A model generated the notes under the pieces. The model saw only the letters and a program-made list of their open reading frames with translations, did no database searches and was not told the DNA's origin. The translations under genes and the position numbers were made by a program. A stretch of DNA of 11,352 nt from Actinobacteria bacterium BACL4 MAG-120820-bin23 (GTDB taxonomy: Bacteria; Actinomycetota; Actinomycetes; Nanopelagicales; Nanopelagicaceae). The stretch covers positions 1 to 11,352 of the forward strand of contig LIBD01000021.1 in the NCBI GenBank assembly GCA_001437855.1. Reading direction: 5' to 3'. How positions within the stretch are numbered: position 1 is the stretch's first letter; the number at the start of each line of letters is the position of its first letter. This document shows, piece after piece, positions 1-6,141 of this stretch.

Positions 1-1
1 G

Positions 2-112
2 ATTGACAGTTACCGAACAAATACAAATACGGGAGAAAGTGCTGGTCAGTCTGTTTTCCACGCTCATTTACACCTACTAGGTGGCCGAACATTCGCCTGG
101 CCGCCCGGTTAA
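2..112 (+). CDS. HIT-family (histidine triad) protein, 3' end only
   Basis: The frame starting at base 2 is open to a TAA at 110-112 and encodes the last 36 residues of a histidine-triad nucleotide hydrolase/transferase; the 5' part lies outside the window. The end reads AGQSVFHAHLHLLGGR followed by TFAWPPG and stop. This contains the family signature H-x-H-x-H-x-x (histidine codons at 59-61, 65-67 and 71-73) and the usual C-terminal GGR...WPPG ending of HinT-like proteins. The family cleaves nucleoside phosphoramidates and related AMP conjugates in the cytoplasm. The gene ends 16 bp before the preferred phoH start and is probably co-transcribed with it. The substrate cannot be told from this fragment. 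Confidence 0.88.
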   Translation: MDSYRTNTNTGESAGQSVFHAHLHLLGGRTFAWPPG

Positions 113-128
113 ATATAGAATTAGATTA

Positions 129-1127
129 ATGGACCCCAAAGTAATCACGGTACCAACCAATTTTCCTATGGTTGCCCTTGTCGGACCAAATGATTCCTAC
201 CTTAGAATTATTGAGAAGCAATTTCCTCAGCTATCGATTACTTTAAGGGGAAATGAAATATATGTAAAAGGCGACGCCGAAAAAGTAACTTTATTCTCAA
301 CACTTATAAATGAGTTGATCGCACTTTTGCGTTCAGGTCAAAATTTAAACGTAGACATGGTGAGCAGATCTATCTCTATGTTAACCCAGGATCCATCAGA
401 ACACCCTGCTGAAGTCTTATCATTAAATATTCTCAGTAATCGCGGCAAGACAATACGACCTAAAACTTCAAATCAGAAAAAATATGTTGATGCAATTGAT
501 TCAAACACAATTACTTTTGGAATTGGTCCAGCTGGTTCCGGAAAAACATATTTAGCAATGGCTAAAGCGATTCAATCATTACAGGCAAAGCAAGTTAATA
601 GAATTATTCTGACTAGGCCAGCAGTTGAGGCCGGCGAGAGATTGGGTTTTCTGCCTGGAACTTTGCACGAAAAAATTGATCCTTATCTTAGGCCACTTTT
701 TGACGCGCTTCACGACATGATTGATCAAGATGCTATCCCTAGATTAATGACCTCTGGAATTATCGAGGTTGCTCCACTTGCATATATGCGTGGTAGAACT
801 TTAAATGATGCCTTTATAATTCTTGATGAAGCACAAAATACAACTGCTGAACAAATGAAAATGTTTCTAACCAGATTAGGCTTTGGATCAAAAATGGTAG
901 TTACCGGCGACATAACTCAGGTAGATTTACCAAATAATTCACAATCTGGATTAAAAATTGTGCCAGACATACTAAAAGAAGTTGAGGATATATCCTTCAT
1001 TTATCTAACGGCAGAAGATGTTGTAAGAAATAGGCTAGTTGGTGAAATAGTTACAGCTTATGGAAATTGGGATGAGAATATTTCAAAGTCAACATTTCCA
1101 ATAAGAAGCGGAAAAGGTGATCGCTAA
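129..1127 (+). CDS. phoH: PhoH/YbeZ family ATPase
   Basis: Cytoplasmic P-loop ATPase of the PhoH/YbeZ family, linked to RNA metabolism and usually encoded next to ybeY. With the ATG at 129 the protein has 332 residues. It has a Walker A motif GPAGSGKT (about 133-140), the conserved block TRPAVEAGERLGFLPG (about 162-177), a Walker B motif FIILDEAQ (about 229-236) and TGDITQVDLP (about 259-268). The N-terminal ~100 residues resemble the small KH-like domain that precedes the ATPase core in this family. The frame extends upstream to a GTG at 81, but that start would overlap the HIT gene by 32 bp and add 16 residues unlike the family. The ATG at 129 gives MDPKVITVP, which aligns with usual PhoH N-termini. 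No clear Shine-Dalgarno is visible before either start, so translational coupling to the HIT gene or weak initiation is likely. Family assignment is firm; the exact start is moderately sure. Confidence 0.95.
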   Translation: MDPKVITVPTNFPMVALVGPNDSYLRIIEKQFPQLSITLRGNEIYVKGDAEKVTLFSTLINELIALLRSGQNLNVDMVSRSISMLTQDPSEHPAEVLSLNILSNRGKTIRPKTSNQKKYVDAIDSNTITFGIGPAGSGKTYLAMAKAIQSLQAKQVNRIILTRPAVEAGERLGFLPGTLHEKIDPYLRPLFDALHDMIDQDAIPRLMTSGIIEVAPLAYMRGRTLNDAFIILDEAQNTTAEQMKMFLTRLGFGSKMVVTGDITQVDLPNNSQSGLKIVPDILKEVEDISFIYLTAEDVVRNRLVGEIVTAYGNWDENISKSTFPIRSGKGDR

Positions 1128-1128
1128 T

Positions 1129-1144
1129 TACTCATGTATGAGTA
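1129..1144. repeat. Perfect 7-2-7 inverted repeat in the phoH-ybeY gap
   Basis: TACTCAT-GT-ATGAGTA is a perfect inverted repeat filling 16 of the 23 bases between the phoH stop and the ybeY ATG. In mRNA it could form a small hairpin ending 6 nt before the ybeY start, in the place a ribosome binding site would occupy. It has no T-run after it, so it is not a typical intrinsic terminator. Its role is unknown: local translation control, an RNA-processing site or a DNA operator are all possible. Confidence 0.5.
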
Positions 1145-1150
1145 GCAGAT

Positions 1151-1588
1151 ATGAAGATAGATTTAGAGAATAAAACTAATTATCAATTAGATGAGGCACG
1201 CCTCATCTCACTAGCTGATTTTTCTTTGACTAAATTAGGCATACATCCTGATTCAGAGCTAGGAATTAGACTTGTTAACGAGATTGAAATGGAAGAACTT
1301 CATCAGAAGTGGATGAATCTATCAGGCGCAACAGATGTAATGTCTTTCCCAATGGATGAGATTAAGCCAGACAGCGCTTCAAATGGTCCTGGAATTATTG
1401 GGGACATAGTTTTGTGTCCAGAGTTTGCAGCAAAAAATGGGAAACAATCTACTGACCTAGAAATTGAACTACTGACGGTTCATGGCGTGCTTCATCTACT
1501 CGGATTTGATCACGAAGAGATAGAAGATGAATTAGTTATGTTCAAAATGCAGGAAGATTTCCTTAATCAATGGAGAGCACTTAAATGA
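1151..1588 (+). CDS. ybeY: Endoribonuclease / rRNA maturation factor YbeY
   Basis: Single-domain zinc metalloprotein (145 residues, normal for the family) acting in the cytoplasm on rRNA, especially 3'-end maturation of 16S rRNA, and in 70S quality control. The signature HGVLHLLGFDH is intact, giving the three zinc-ligand histidines H111, H115 and H121 (H-x3-H-x5-H). The preceding conserved segment ATDVMSFPMDE (about 60-70) is the usual 'TDVLSFP' motif. It lies 23 bp after phoH, and the phoH-ybeY pair is one of the most conserved neighbour pairs in bacteria. Its last four bases overlap the next gene (ATGA). No strong Shine-Dalgarno is seen; the gap is mostly a perfect inverted repeat. Confidence 0.96.
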   Translation: MKIDLENKTNYQLDEARLISLADFSLTKLGIHPDSELGIRLVNEIEMEELHQKWMNLSGATDVMSFPMDEIKPDSASNGPGIIGDIVLCPEFAAKNGKQSTDLEIELLTVHGVLHLLGFDHEEIEDELVMFKMQEDFLNQWRALK

Positions 1589-2880
1589 GTATTGGAACTC
1601 TGTTACTAATTATTTTTCTTCTTCTTATTGCGGGATTTTTGGCAGGAAGTGAATCAGCACTTACATCTCTTTCTCGTCTACTTATTGAAGAAATAGTTGA
1701 ATCTAAGCCAAAGTATAAAAAGCGCTTTGAAAACTTTGTTGAAAATCCTGCTAGATTTTTGAATGTAATTCTATTAGTAAGAAAAACCTGTGAACTAACC
1801 GCTACCGCTTTAGTCGCAACCTTTTTTGTTGAACAAAACTCTAATAAAGCGTTAGCCTTATTTGGTGCAATTTCCTTAATGGTTGCAATCTCGTATGTCG
1901 TTGTGGGAGTTGGACCAAGGACATTGGGTAAACAACATGCAATTAAGTGGGCGCGCCCGGCAATTACATCAGCTGTCTTATTATCGAAATTATTAGGCCC
2001 ACTAACAACACTTCTAATAGGTATTGGAAATGCCATTACCCCTGGAAAAGGATTCAAATCTGGTCCCTTTTCAACAGAAGCTGAATTTAGAGACATGGTA
2101 GATCAAGCAAGTGAGAGTGGGTTTGTTGAGGAATCAGAACGCGAAATGATTCATTCAGTCTTCGATCTTGGTGAAACTTTAGTTCGAGAATTAATGGTGC
2201 CCAGAACAGAAATGGTCTGGATAGAGGCAGATAAAACCGTTCGACAAGGATTATCGTTAGCGCTTCGCTCAGGGTTTACCCGTATTCCAGTCATAGCAGA
2301 TAACGTAGATAATGTTGTAGGTATCGCTTATGTTAAGGATTTAGCTAAGAGAGTTCATGATAATCCCAACTCGGAATTAAGTGAGAAAGTTGAGGAACAC
2401 CTACGTAAAGCAACATTTGTTCCTGAGAGTCAAACCGCTGATGACTTGCTTAAACAAATGCAACGCGACCAGATACACATGGCAATAGTTGTTGATGAAT
2501 ATGGTGGAACTGCAGGAATTATTACAATTGAAGACATATTAGAGGAGATTGTTGGCGAAATATCTGATGAATATGACGATAACGAAACAGAAGAAATAGA
2601 ATGGTTGGACGAAAATAAAGCAAGAATTTCGGCTCGACTTCACGTTGAAGATTTTGCCGAGCAATTTGAGACTAAATTTACCGAAGACGAAGTCGAAGAT
2701 GTTGATTCAATTGGTGGACTCATTGCAAAGCATTTAGGCCGTGTGCCAATACCTGGCAGCACAATAATTGTTCCAGGCTGGAAACTAACAGCAGAAAGGC
2801 CTTCTGGTAGAAGGCATCGAATTGCCACTGTATTGGCAGAGAGAATTGCAGAATCAGGAAAGGCAACTGATCAGTTGTAA
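1585..2880 (+). CDS. CNNM/CBS/CorC-domain membrane protein (HlyC/CorC family)
   Basis: Integral membrane protein of 431 residues with the full architecture of the bacterial CNNM-CorC family. An N-terminal DUF21/CNNM domain has hydrophobic segments at about 4-22, 60-82, 88-109 and 127-150, with the family motif GPRTLGKQHA at about 110-119. It is followed by a CBS pair at about 205-330, including MVPRTEMVWI near 204-213 and IVVDEYGGTAGIITIEDILEE near 301-321, and a CorC_HlyC domain at about 338-417. Relatives function in Mg2+ (or Co2+) export and homeostasis; older 'hemolysin' labels are misleading. The start overlaps ybeY by 4 bp and has a good Shine-Dalgarno, GGAGAG at 1572-1577. Position after phoH and ybeY is widely conserved and suggests a link between membrane ion handling and ribosome maturation, but the actual substrate is inferred. 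Confidence 0.93.
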   Translation: MSIGTLLLIIFLLLIAGFLAGSESALTSLSRLLIEEIVESKPKYKKRFENFVENPARFLNVILLVRKTCELTATALVATFFVEQNSNKALALFGAISLMVAISYVVVGVGPRTLGKQHAIKWARPAITSAVLLSKLLGPLTTLLIGIGNAITPGKGFKSGPFSTEAEFRDMVDQASESGFVEESEREMIHSVFDLGETLVRELMVPRTEMVWIEADKTVRQGLSLALRSGFTRIPVIADNVDNVVGIAYVKDLAKRVHDNPNSELSEKVEEHLRKATFVPESQTADDLLKQMQRDQIHMAIVVDEYGGTAGIITIEDILEEIVGEISDEYDDNETEEIEWLDENKARISARLHVEDFAEQFETKFTEDEVEDVDSIGGLIAKHLGRVPIPGSTIIVPGWKLTAERPSGRRHRIATVLAERIAESGKATDQL

Positions 2881-2889
2881 GATGACCTA

Positions 2890-3681
2890 ATGCGTATTGT
2901 TAGGTTCTCAGCTCCATCAGAATTAGGTTTTGGTACTGATCCACTCTTTGGAATACTAAATGATAAAGATGTAATTTTAGTGTTACGAGGGGATCCAATA
3001 TACGCAGGAATAGTCCCACAAGATAAGACAGTTAAATTATCTGAAGTAAAATTATTAGCACCGGTCATCCCTAGGAGTAAAGTTGTTTGTATAGGAAAAA
3101 ATTATGCAGACCATGCTGCTGAAATGGATTCAGTAGTCCCAATTGAACCAGTAATATTTATTAAACCAAATACTGCAGTAACTGGCCCTAATGAAACAAT
3201 AATGTGGCCAAAAATGAGCGAACGTGTGGACCATGAAGCAGAACTAGCAATTGTTATAAGTAGAATTTGTAAAGAAGTTCCTGCGGAGAAAGCCACCGAT
3301 GTTATTTTTGGTTATACATTAGCCAATGATGTGACTGCACGGGACTTGCAGAAAAAAGATGGTCAATGGACCAGAGCCAAAGGTTTTGACACTTTCTGCC
3401 CACTTGGTCCATGGATCGAAACAGAATTTATTCCGGGTGATCAGAAAATAAGTGCTACATTAAATGGAGAAATTAAACAGTCATCTATGCTTTCTGAAAT
3501 GATATTTAAAGTGCCAAAGATTATTGAATTCGTTACAAATGTGATGACTTTATTACCTGGTGATGTTATTTTGACAGGTACTCCTGCAGGAATAGGACCA
3601 ATGCCAGCTGGATCAACGATTTCAATATCGATTGATGGCTTAGGTATTTTAACAAACAAGGTGTCATCTCGTGCCAACTAA
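2890..3681 (+). CDS. Fumarylacetoacetate hydrolase (FAH) family protein
   Basis: Cytoplasmic, probably Mg2+-dependent enzyme of 263 residues in the FAH superfamily. Members hydrolyse or decarboxylate beta-diketo acids such as acylpyruvates and oxaloacetate, or isomerise ring-cleavage products. Visible motifs are KNYADHAAEM (70-79), EAELAIVI (116-123), NDVTARDLQ (146-154), AKGFDTFCPLGPW (163-175) and GDVILTGTPAGIGPM (224-238). Metal ligands should be E116, E118 and D147. H75/E78 and K164 match the catalytic His-Glu pair and lysine I recall from FAHD1, with the same 41-residue H-to-E spacing. This favours an acylpyruvase/oxaloacetate-decarboxylase-like activity over a degradation-pathway enzyme, but no pathway genes lie nearby. 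It starts 9 bp after the CorC gene and its end overlaps gltX by 11 bp. The pairing with gltX recurs in mycobacteria, so the neighbour is conserved although a functional reason is not evident. Confidence 0.9.
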   Translation: MRIVRFSAPSELGFGTDPLFGILNDKDVILVLRGDPIYAGIVPQDKTVKLSEVKLLAPVIPRSKVVCIGKNYADHAAEMDSVVPIEPVIFIKPNTAVTGPNETIMWPKMSERVDHEAELAIVISRICKEVPAEKATDVIFGYTLANDVTARDLQKKDGQWTRAKGFDTFCPLGPWIETEFIPGDQKISATLNGEIKQSSMLSEMIFKVPKIIEFVTNVMTLLPGDVILTGTPAGIGPMPAGSTISISIDGLGILTNKVSSRAN

Positions 3682-5134
3682 TTCTCAAGTTCGCGTGAGA
3701 TTCGCACCTTCACCTACTGGCGATCTACATGTTGGCAATATTAGAACTGCATTGTTTGATTGGGCTTATGCTAGACATACAGGAGGAAAATTAATATTTA
3801 GAATCGAAGATACAGATACTGAAAGAGTTACTGACCAATATATTCAAGCTGCAATTGAAACACTTAAATGGCTTGGGCTTAATTGGGATGAAGGTCCTGA
3901 GGTAGGTGGAGATTTAGGTCCTTACCTACAATCGCAAAGATTAGATATATATGCTGAATGGGCGCAAAAATTTATTAATCAAGGTGATGCTTACTATTGT
4001 TACTGTAGCTCAGAAGAGTTAGAAGCTCGTCGCCAGGAGCAGATGAAAAATAATAAAGCTCCTGGTTATGATGGAAAATGCCGTGACTTAAGTGATGAGC
4101 AGATTAGTAGTTATAAAAGTCAGGGCCGCAAAGCAGTAGTACGAATGCGAATGCCGAAGGGCGAAACTACTTTTGTAGATTTAATCCGTGGTGAAGTTAA
4201 GTTTGAGCATGAATTTGTTCCAGACTTTGTGTTAGCACGTGCAGACGGTTCACCTTTATACACATTAGCTGTCGCCGTAGATGACATATTAATGAAAATT
4301 ACACATGTTTTGAGAGGCGAGGACTTACTCTCATCTACTCCAAGACAAATTCGAGTTTATCAAGCGATGGGTGTTGATCCTAAAGATTATCCTTTGTTTG
4401 CCCACCTTCCATTTGTTATGGGGCAAGACAATGCAAAATTATCAAAACGCAATGGGGAAGTTTCGATTGCTTGGTATCGAGAACAAGGTTTCCTACCAGA
4501 GGCAATTTGTAACTACCTAGCATTACTAGGTTGGTCCCCAGGAGATGATAAAGAGAATATAACTATGCAAGAGCTTGTTGAGTTATTCACAGTAGAGCGC
4601 GTTAACAGTAGTCCAGCAAGGTTTGATATGAAAAAACTCGAGGCAATTAATGGCGATAAAATTCGAGCGCTAGATATTGAAAAGTTCCTAGAGTGGTCAA
4701 TACCATTCCTAATAAAAAGTCAGGTAATTTCTGGAACTCCCGAAGAGATTAATGTTGTTAAATCTGCATTACCAATAATCCAGGAGCGCATTGTGAAATT
4801 ATCTGAAATTCCTCAAATGCTCAACTTCTTATTTGTGAAGAATTTTTCAGTAGATCCTGAAGAGTTACCTAAGTTATTAGATGATTCATCGCAAAAAGTT
4901 TTATCTACAGCCCTTGCCAAAGTTGAAAATTTAACTGATTGGACTCACCAGAAAATCGAGGAAGTGCTTCGTATTGCCTTAATTGAGGATTTAGGACTAA
5001 AACCTCGTATTGCCTTCGGCGCAATTCGGATAGCGGTTACTGGATCTCATATTTCACCACCGCTTTTTGAGTCATTGGAGTTATTAGGGAAAGAGCGTTC
5101 AATTGCGCGAATAAAGGCGGTAATTTCCAAATAA
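3671..5134 (+). CDS. gltX: Glutamyl-tRNA synthetase
   Basis: Class I aminoacyl-tRNA synthetase that charges tRNA-Glu with glutamate in the cytoplasm; 487 residues, typical length. The HIGH-type motif lies in PSPTGDLHVGN (13-23), followed by RIEDTD (44-49). The KMSKS-type motif is KLSKR (256-260). Cysteines 110, 112 and 137 sit where zinc-binding GluRS enzymes carry their Cys-x-Cys...Cys cluster; I do not see a clear fourth ligand. The C-terminal ~170 residues are the helical anticodon-binding part. The GTG start overlaps the FAH gene by 11 bp and is preceded by AAGG at 3659-3662. tRNA-Gln and tRNA-Glu genes follow within 42 bp. In Actinobacteria that use the GatCAB route this enzyme also misacylates tRNA-Gln, but whether it is non-discriminating cannot be read here. 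Confidence 0.97.
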   Translation: MPTNSQVRVRFAPSPTGDLHVGNIRTALFDWAYARHTGGKLIFRIEDTDTERVTDQYIQAAIETLKWLGLNWDEGPEVGGDLGPYLQSQRLDIYAEWAQKFINQGDAYYCYCSSEELEARRQEQMKNNKAPGYDGKCRDLSDEQISSYKSQGRKAVVRMRMPKGETTFVDLIRGEVKFEHEFVPDFVLARADGSPLYTLAVAVDDILMKITHVLRGEDLLSSTPRQIRVYQAMGVDPKDYPLFAHLPFVMGQDNAKLSKRNGEVSIAWYREQGFLPEAICNYLALLGWSPGDDKENITMQELVELFTVERVNSSPARFDMKKLEAINGDKIRALDIEKFLEWSIPFLIKSQVISGTPEEINVVKSALPIIQERIVKLSEIPQMLNFLFVKNFSVDPEELPKLLDDSSQKVLSTALAKVENLTDWTHQKIEEVLRIALIEDLGLKPRIAFGAIRIAVTGSHISPPLFESLELLGKERSIARIKAVISK

Positions 5135-5162
5135 ATTTAACGCAGGGTATTCTTTAACTGCT

Positions 5163-5168
5163 TAAAAT
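5163..5168 (+). promoter_or_regulatory. Possible -10 element for the tRNA pair
   Basis: TAAAAT matches TATAAT at five of six positions and ends 7 bases before the predicted mature 5' end of tRNA-Gln. No convincing -35 box is present at the usual spacing. Read-through from gltX, which ends 28 bp upstream, is the alternative source of these tRNAs. Confidence 0.25.
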
Positions 5169-5175
5169 TAAATAT

Positions 5176-5247
5176 TGGGGTATGGGGTAATTGGTAGCCC
5201 TGCTGATTCTGGTTCAGCCTGTCTAGGTTCGAGTCCTGGTACCCCAG
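5176..5247 (+). tRNA. tRNA-Gln (anticodon CUG)
   Basis: A full cloverleaf can be drawn by hand (72 nt). The acceptor stem TGGGGTA pairs perfectly with TACCCCA, and the discriminator is G. The D arm is closed by GGG/CCC. The anticodon stem GCTGA/TCAGC encloses loop TTCTGGT with anticodon CTG. The variable loop is short, and the T arm CTAGG/CCTGG encloses loop TTCGAGT. No 3' CCA is encoded, so CCA must be added by tRNA nucleotidyltransferase. It lies 41 bp after gltX and 20 bp before tRNA-Glu, and the two are probably co-transcribed. Confidence 0.95.
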
Positions 5248-5267
5248 CGATTTAAGATTTACCGTAC

Positions 5268-5340
5268 GGCTCCGTCGTCTAGTGGCCTAGGACTCTGGCT
5301 TCTCAAGCCAGCTACGGGGGTTCGAATCCCCTCGGAGCTA
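5268..5340 (+). tRNA. tRNA-Glu (anticodon CUC)
   Basis: Cloverleaf of 73 nt. The acceptor stem GGCTCCG pairs with CGGAGCT (first pair G1-U72 wobble, the rest Watson-Crick), with discriminator A. The D loop has the TCTAGTGGCCTAGGA form usual for bacterial tRNA-Glu. The anticodon stem CTGGC/GCCAG encloses loop TTCTCAA with anticodon CTC. The T arm is GGGGG/CCCCT-type around loop TTCGAAT, with a wobble closing pair. No CCA is encoded. Only 12 bp separate it from the stop codon of the convergent IclR gene. The downstream sequence is T-rich on the + strand, but no separate terminator hairpin is visible. Confidence 0.95.
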
Positions 5341-5352
5341 CGTTAGTTTTGT

Positions 5353-6075
5353 TTACTTATTGTTTTTTGCTAAGTGTTCACTTAATCGGGCAGCGGTAGC
5401 AACCACTGCAGCGGCATGAATTCTTCCAGGTTGTCTACTTAACCGTTCCATAGGCCCACTAATACTTACCGCAGCAATTACTTTATTATTTGGTCCTCGC
5501 ACTGGTGCTGATACCGACGCAACGCCAGCTTCTCGTTCACCAACTGATTGTGCCCAGCCGCGCCTGCGGACAGCAGCTAAATTTGCTGCTGTGAATTTAG
5601 CGTTTACTAAACCGCGATGAAGTTTCTCTGGATCCTCCCACGCAAGAAGTATTTGAGCTGCAGAACCCGCCTGCATAGTTAAGACCGTGCCAACTGGAAC
5701 AGAATCTCGTAATCCAGTTAATCTTTCTGCAGTTGCAACACATATTCTACGATCGCCTTGCCTTCGATAAAGCTGCGCACTCTCACTAGTTGCATCTCTA
5801 AGCGCTGTTAGTGATGGGGCAGCAATTGCTAACAACTTATCTTCACCAGCAGCAGCAGCAAGTTCAGAGGAGCGGGCTCCTAAAATAAATCTTCCTGAGA
5901 AATCTCGTGATACAAGTCGATGAAACTCAAGGGCAACTGCCAATCTATGTGCTGTCGGCCGTGCAATTCCAGTTGTTGAGACAAGTTCGCCAAGTGACTG
6001 TGGCCCTGCCTCTAATGCAGCAAGTATTTTTACCGCTTTGTCTAGGACGCCGACTCCGCTATTCTTTCTGTCCAT
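5353..6075 (-). CDS. ndgR: IclR-family transcriptional regulator next to leuCD (NdgR/LtbR type)
   Basis: DNA-binding regulator of 240 residues with IclR-family layout: an N-terminal winged helix-turn-helix at about 8-65 (recognition helix near ARPTAHRLAVALE, 38-50) and an effector domain at about 80-237, including GEREAGVASVSAPVRG (179-194). The frame stays open upstream to 6180, but that would run into leuC and add 35 residues unlike the family, so the ATG at 6075 is preferred. In other Actinobacteria the IclR gene divergent from leuCD (NdgR in Streptomyces, LtbR in Corynebacterium) controls leucine and other amino-acid biosynthesis. Orthology here rests on that synteny. A palindrome inside its own promoter suggests autoregulation together with control of leuCD. 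By eye the gene is more GC-rich than the genes of the first operon. Confidence 0.9.
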   Translation of the reverse strand: MDRKNSGVGVLDKAVKILAALEAGPQSLGELVSTTGIARPTAHRLAVALEFHRLVSRDFSGRFILGARSSELAAAAGEDKLLAIAAPSLTALRDATSESAQLYRRQGDRRICVATAERLTGLRDSVPVGTVLTMQAGSAAQILLAWEDPEKLHRGLVNAKFTAANLAAVRRRGWAQSVGEREAGVASVSAPVRGPNNKVIAAVSISGPMERLSRQPGRIHAAAVVATAARLSEHLAKNNK

Positions 6076-6081
6076 ACTCTG

Positions 6082-6110
6082 ATAATGCCATCTCAATAGG
6101 TGAGAAGCAA
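6082..6110 (-). promoter_or_regulatory. Predicted promoter of the IclR gene (leaderless)
   Basis: Read on the - strand, TTGCTT (6110-6105) and CATTAT (6087-6082) are separated by exactly 17 bp, the standard sigma-70 spacing. Matches to consensus are four of six in each box. Transcription would start about 7 bases beyond the -10, on the A of the ATG at 6075, predicting a leaderless mRNA. The spacer contains the TCTCA-N5-TGAGA palindrome. Confidence 0.5.
6091..6105. promoter_or_regulatory. Candidate IclR-type operator between the regulator and leuC
   Basis: TCTCA-ATAGG-TGAGA is a perfect 15-bp inverted repeat with 5-bp arms. It fills most of the spacer between the -35 and -10 boxes predicted for the - strand regulator gene, and it lies 37 bp before the leuC ATG. 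A dimeric IclR protein bound here would block its own promoter and could repress or activate leuC. Position and symmetry are seen directly; the identity of the binding protein is inference. Confidence 0.5.
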
Positions 6111-6141
6111 ATTCAGATCGGCATCGAAAGGATAAGTTGCA

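Noticed and set aside
3..80. Open frame ending TAG at 78-80, just before the GTG at 81
   Set aside because: The neighbouring frame encodes an unmistakable HIT motif and C-terminus across the same bases, so this frame is chance.
1138..1173. Tiny ORF (ATG at 1138, about 11 codons) overlapping the ybeY start
   Set aside because: It is short, unsupported by a ribosome site, and its ATG falls inside the inverted repeat by chance. I have no evidence that it is a leader peptide.
1581..2096. 171-codon open frame on the - strand
   Set aside because: It lies wholly over the CorC-family gene, whose domains are intact, and the translated product has no recognisable motif. It is a shadow frame.
5341..5370. 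T-rich stretch after tRNA-Glu as a terminator
   Set aside because: T-runs are present but no GC-rich hairpin precedes them apart from the tRNA's own stems, and the run lies within the end of the convergent IclR gene.
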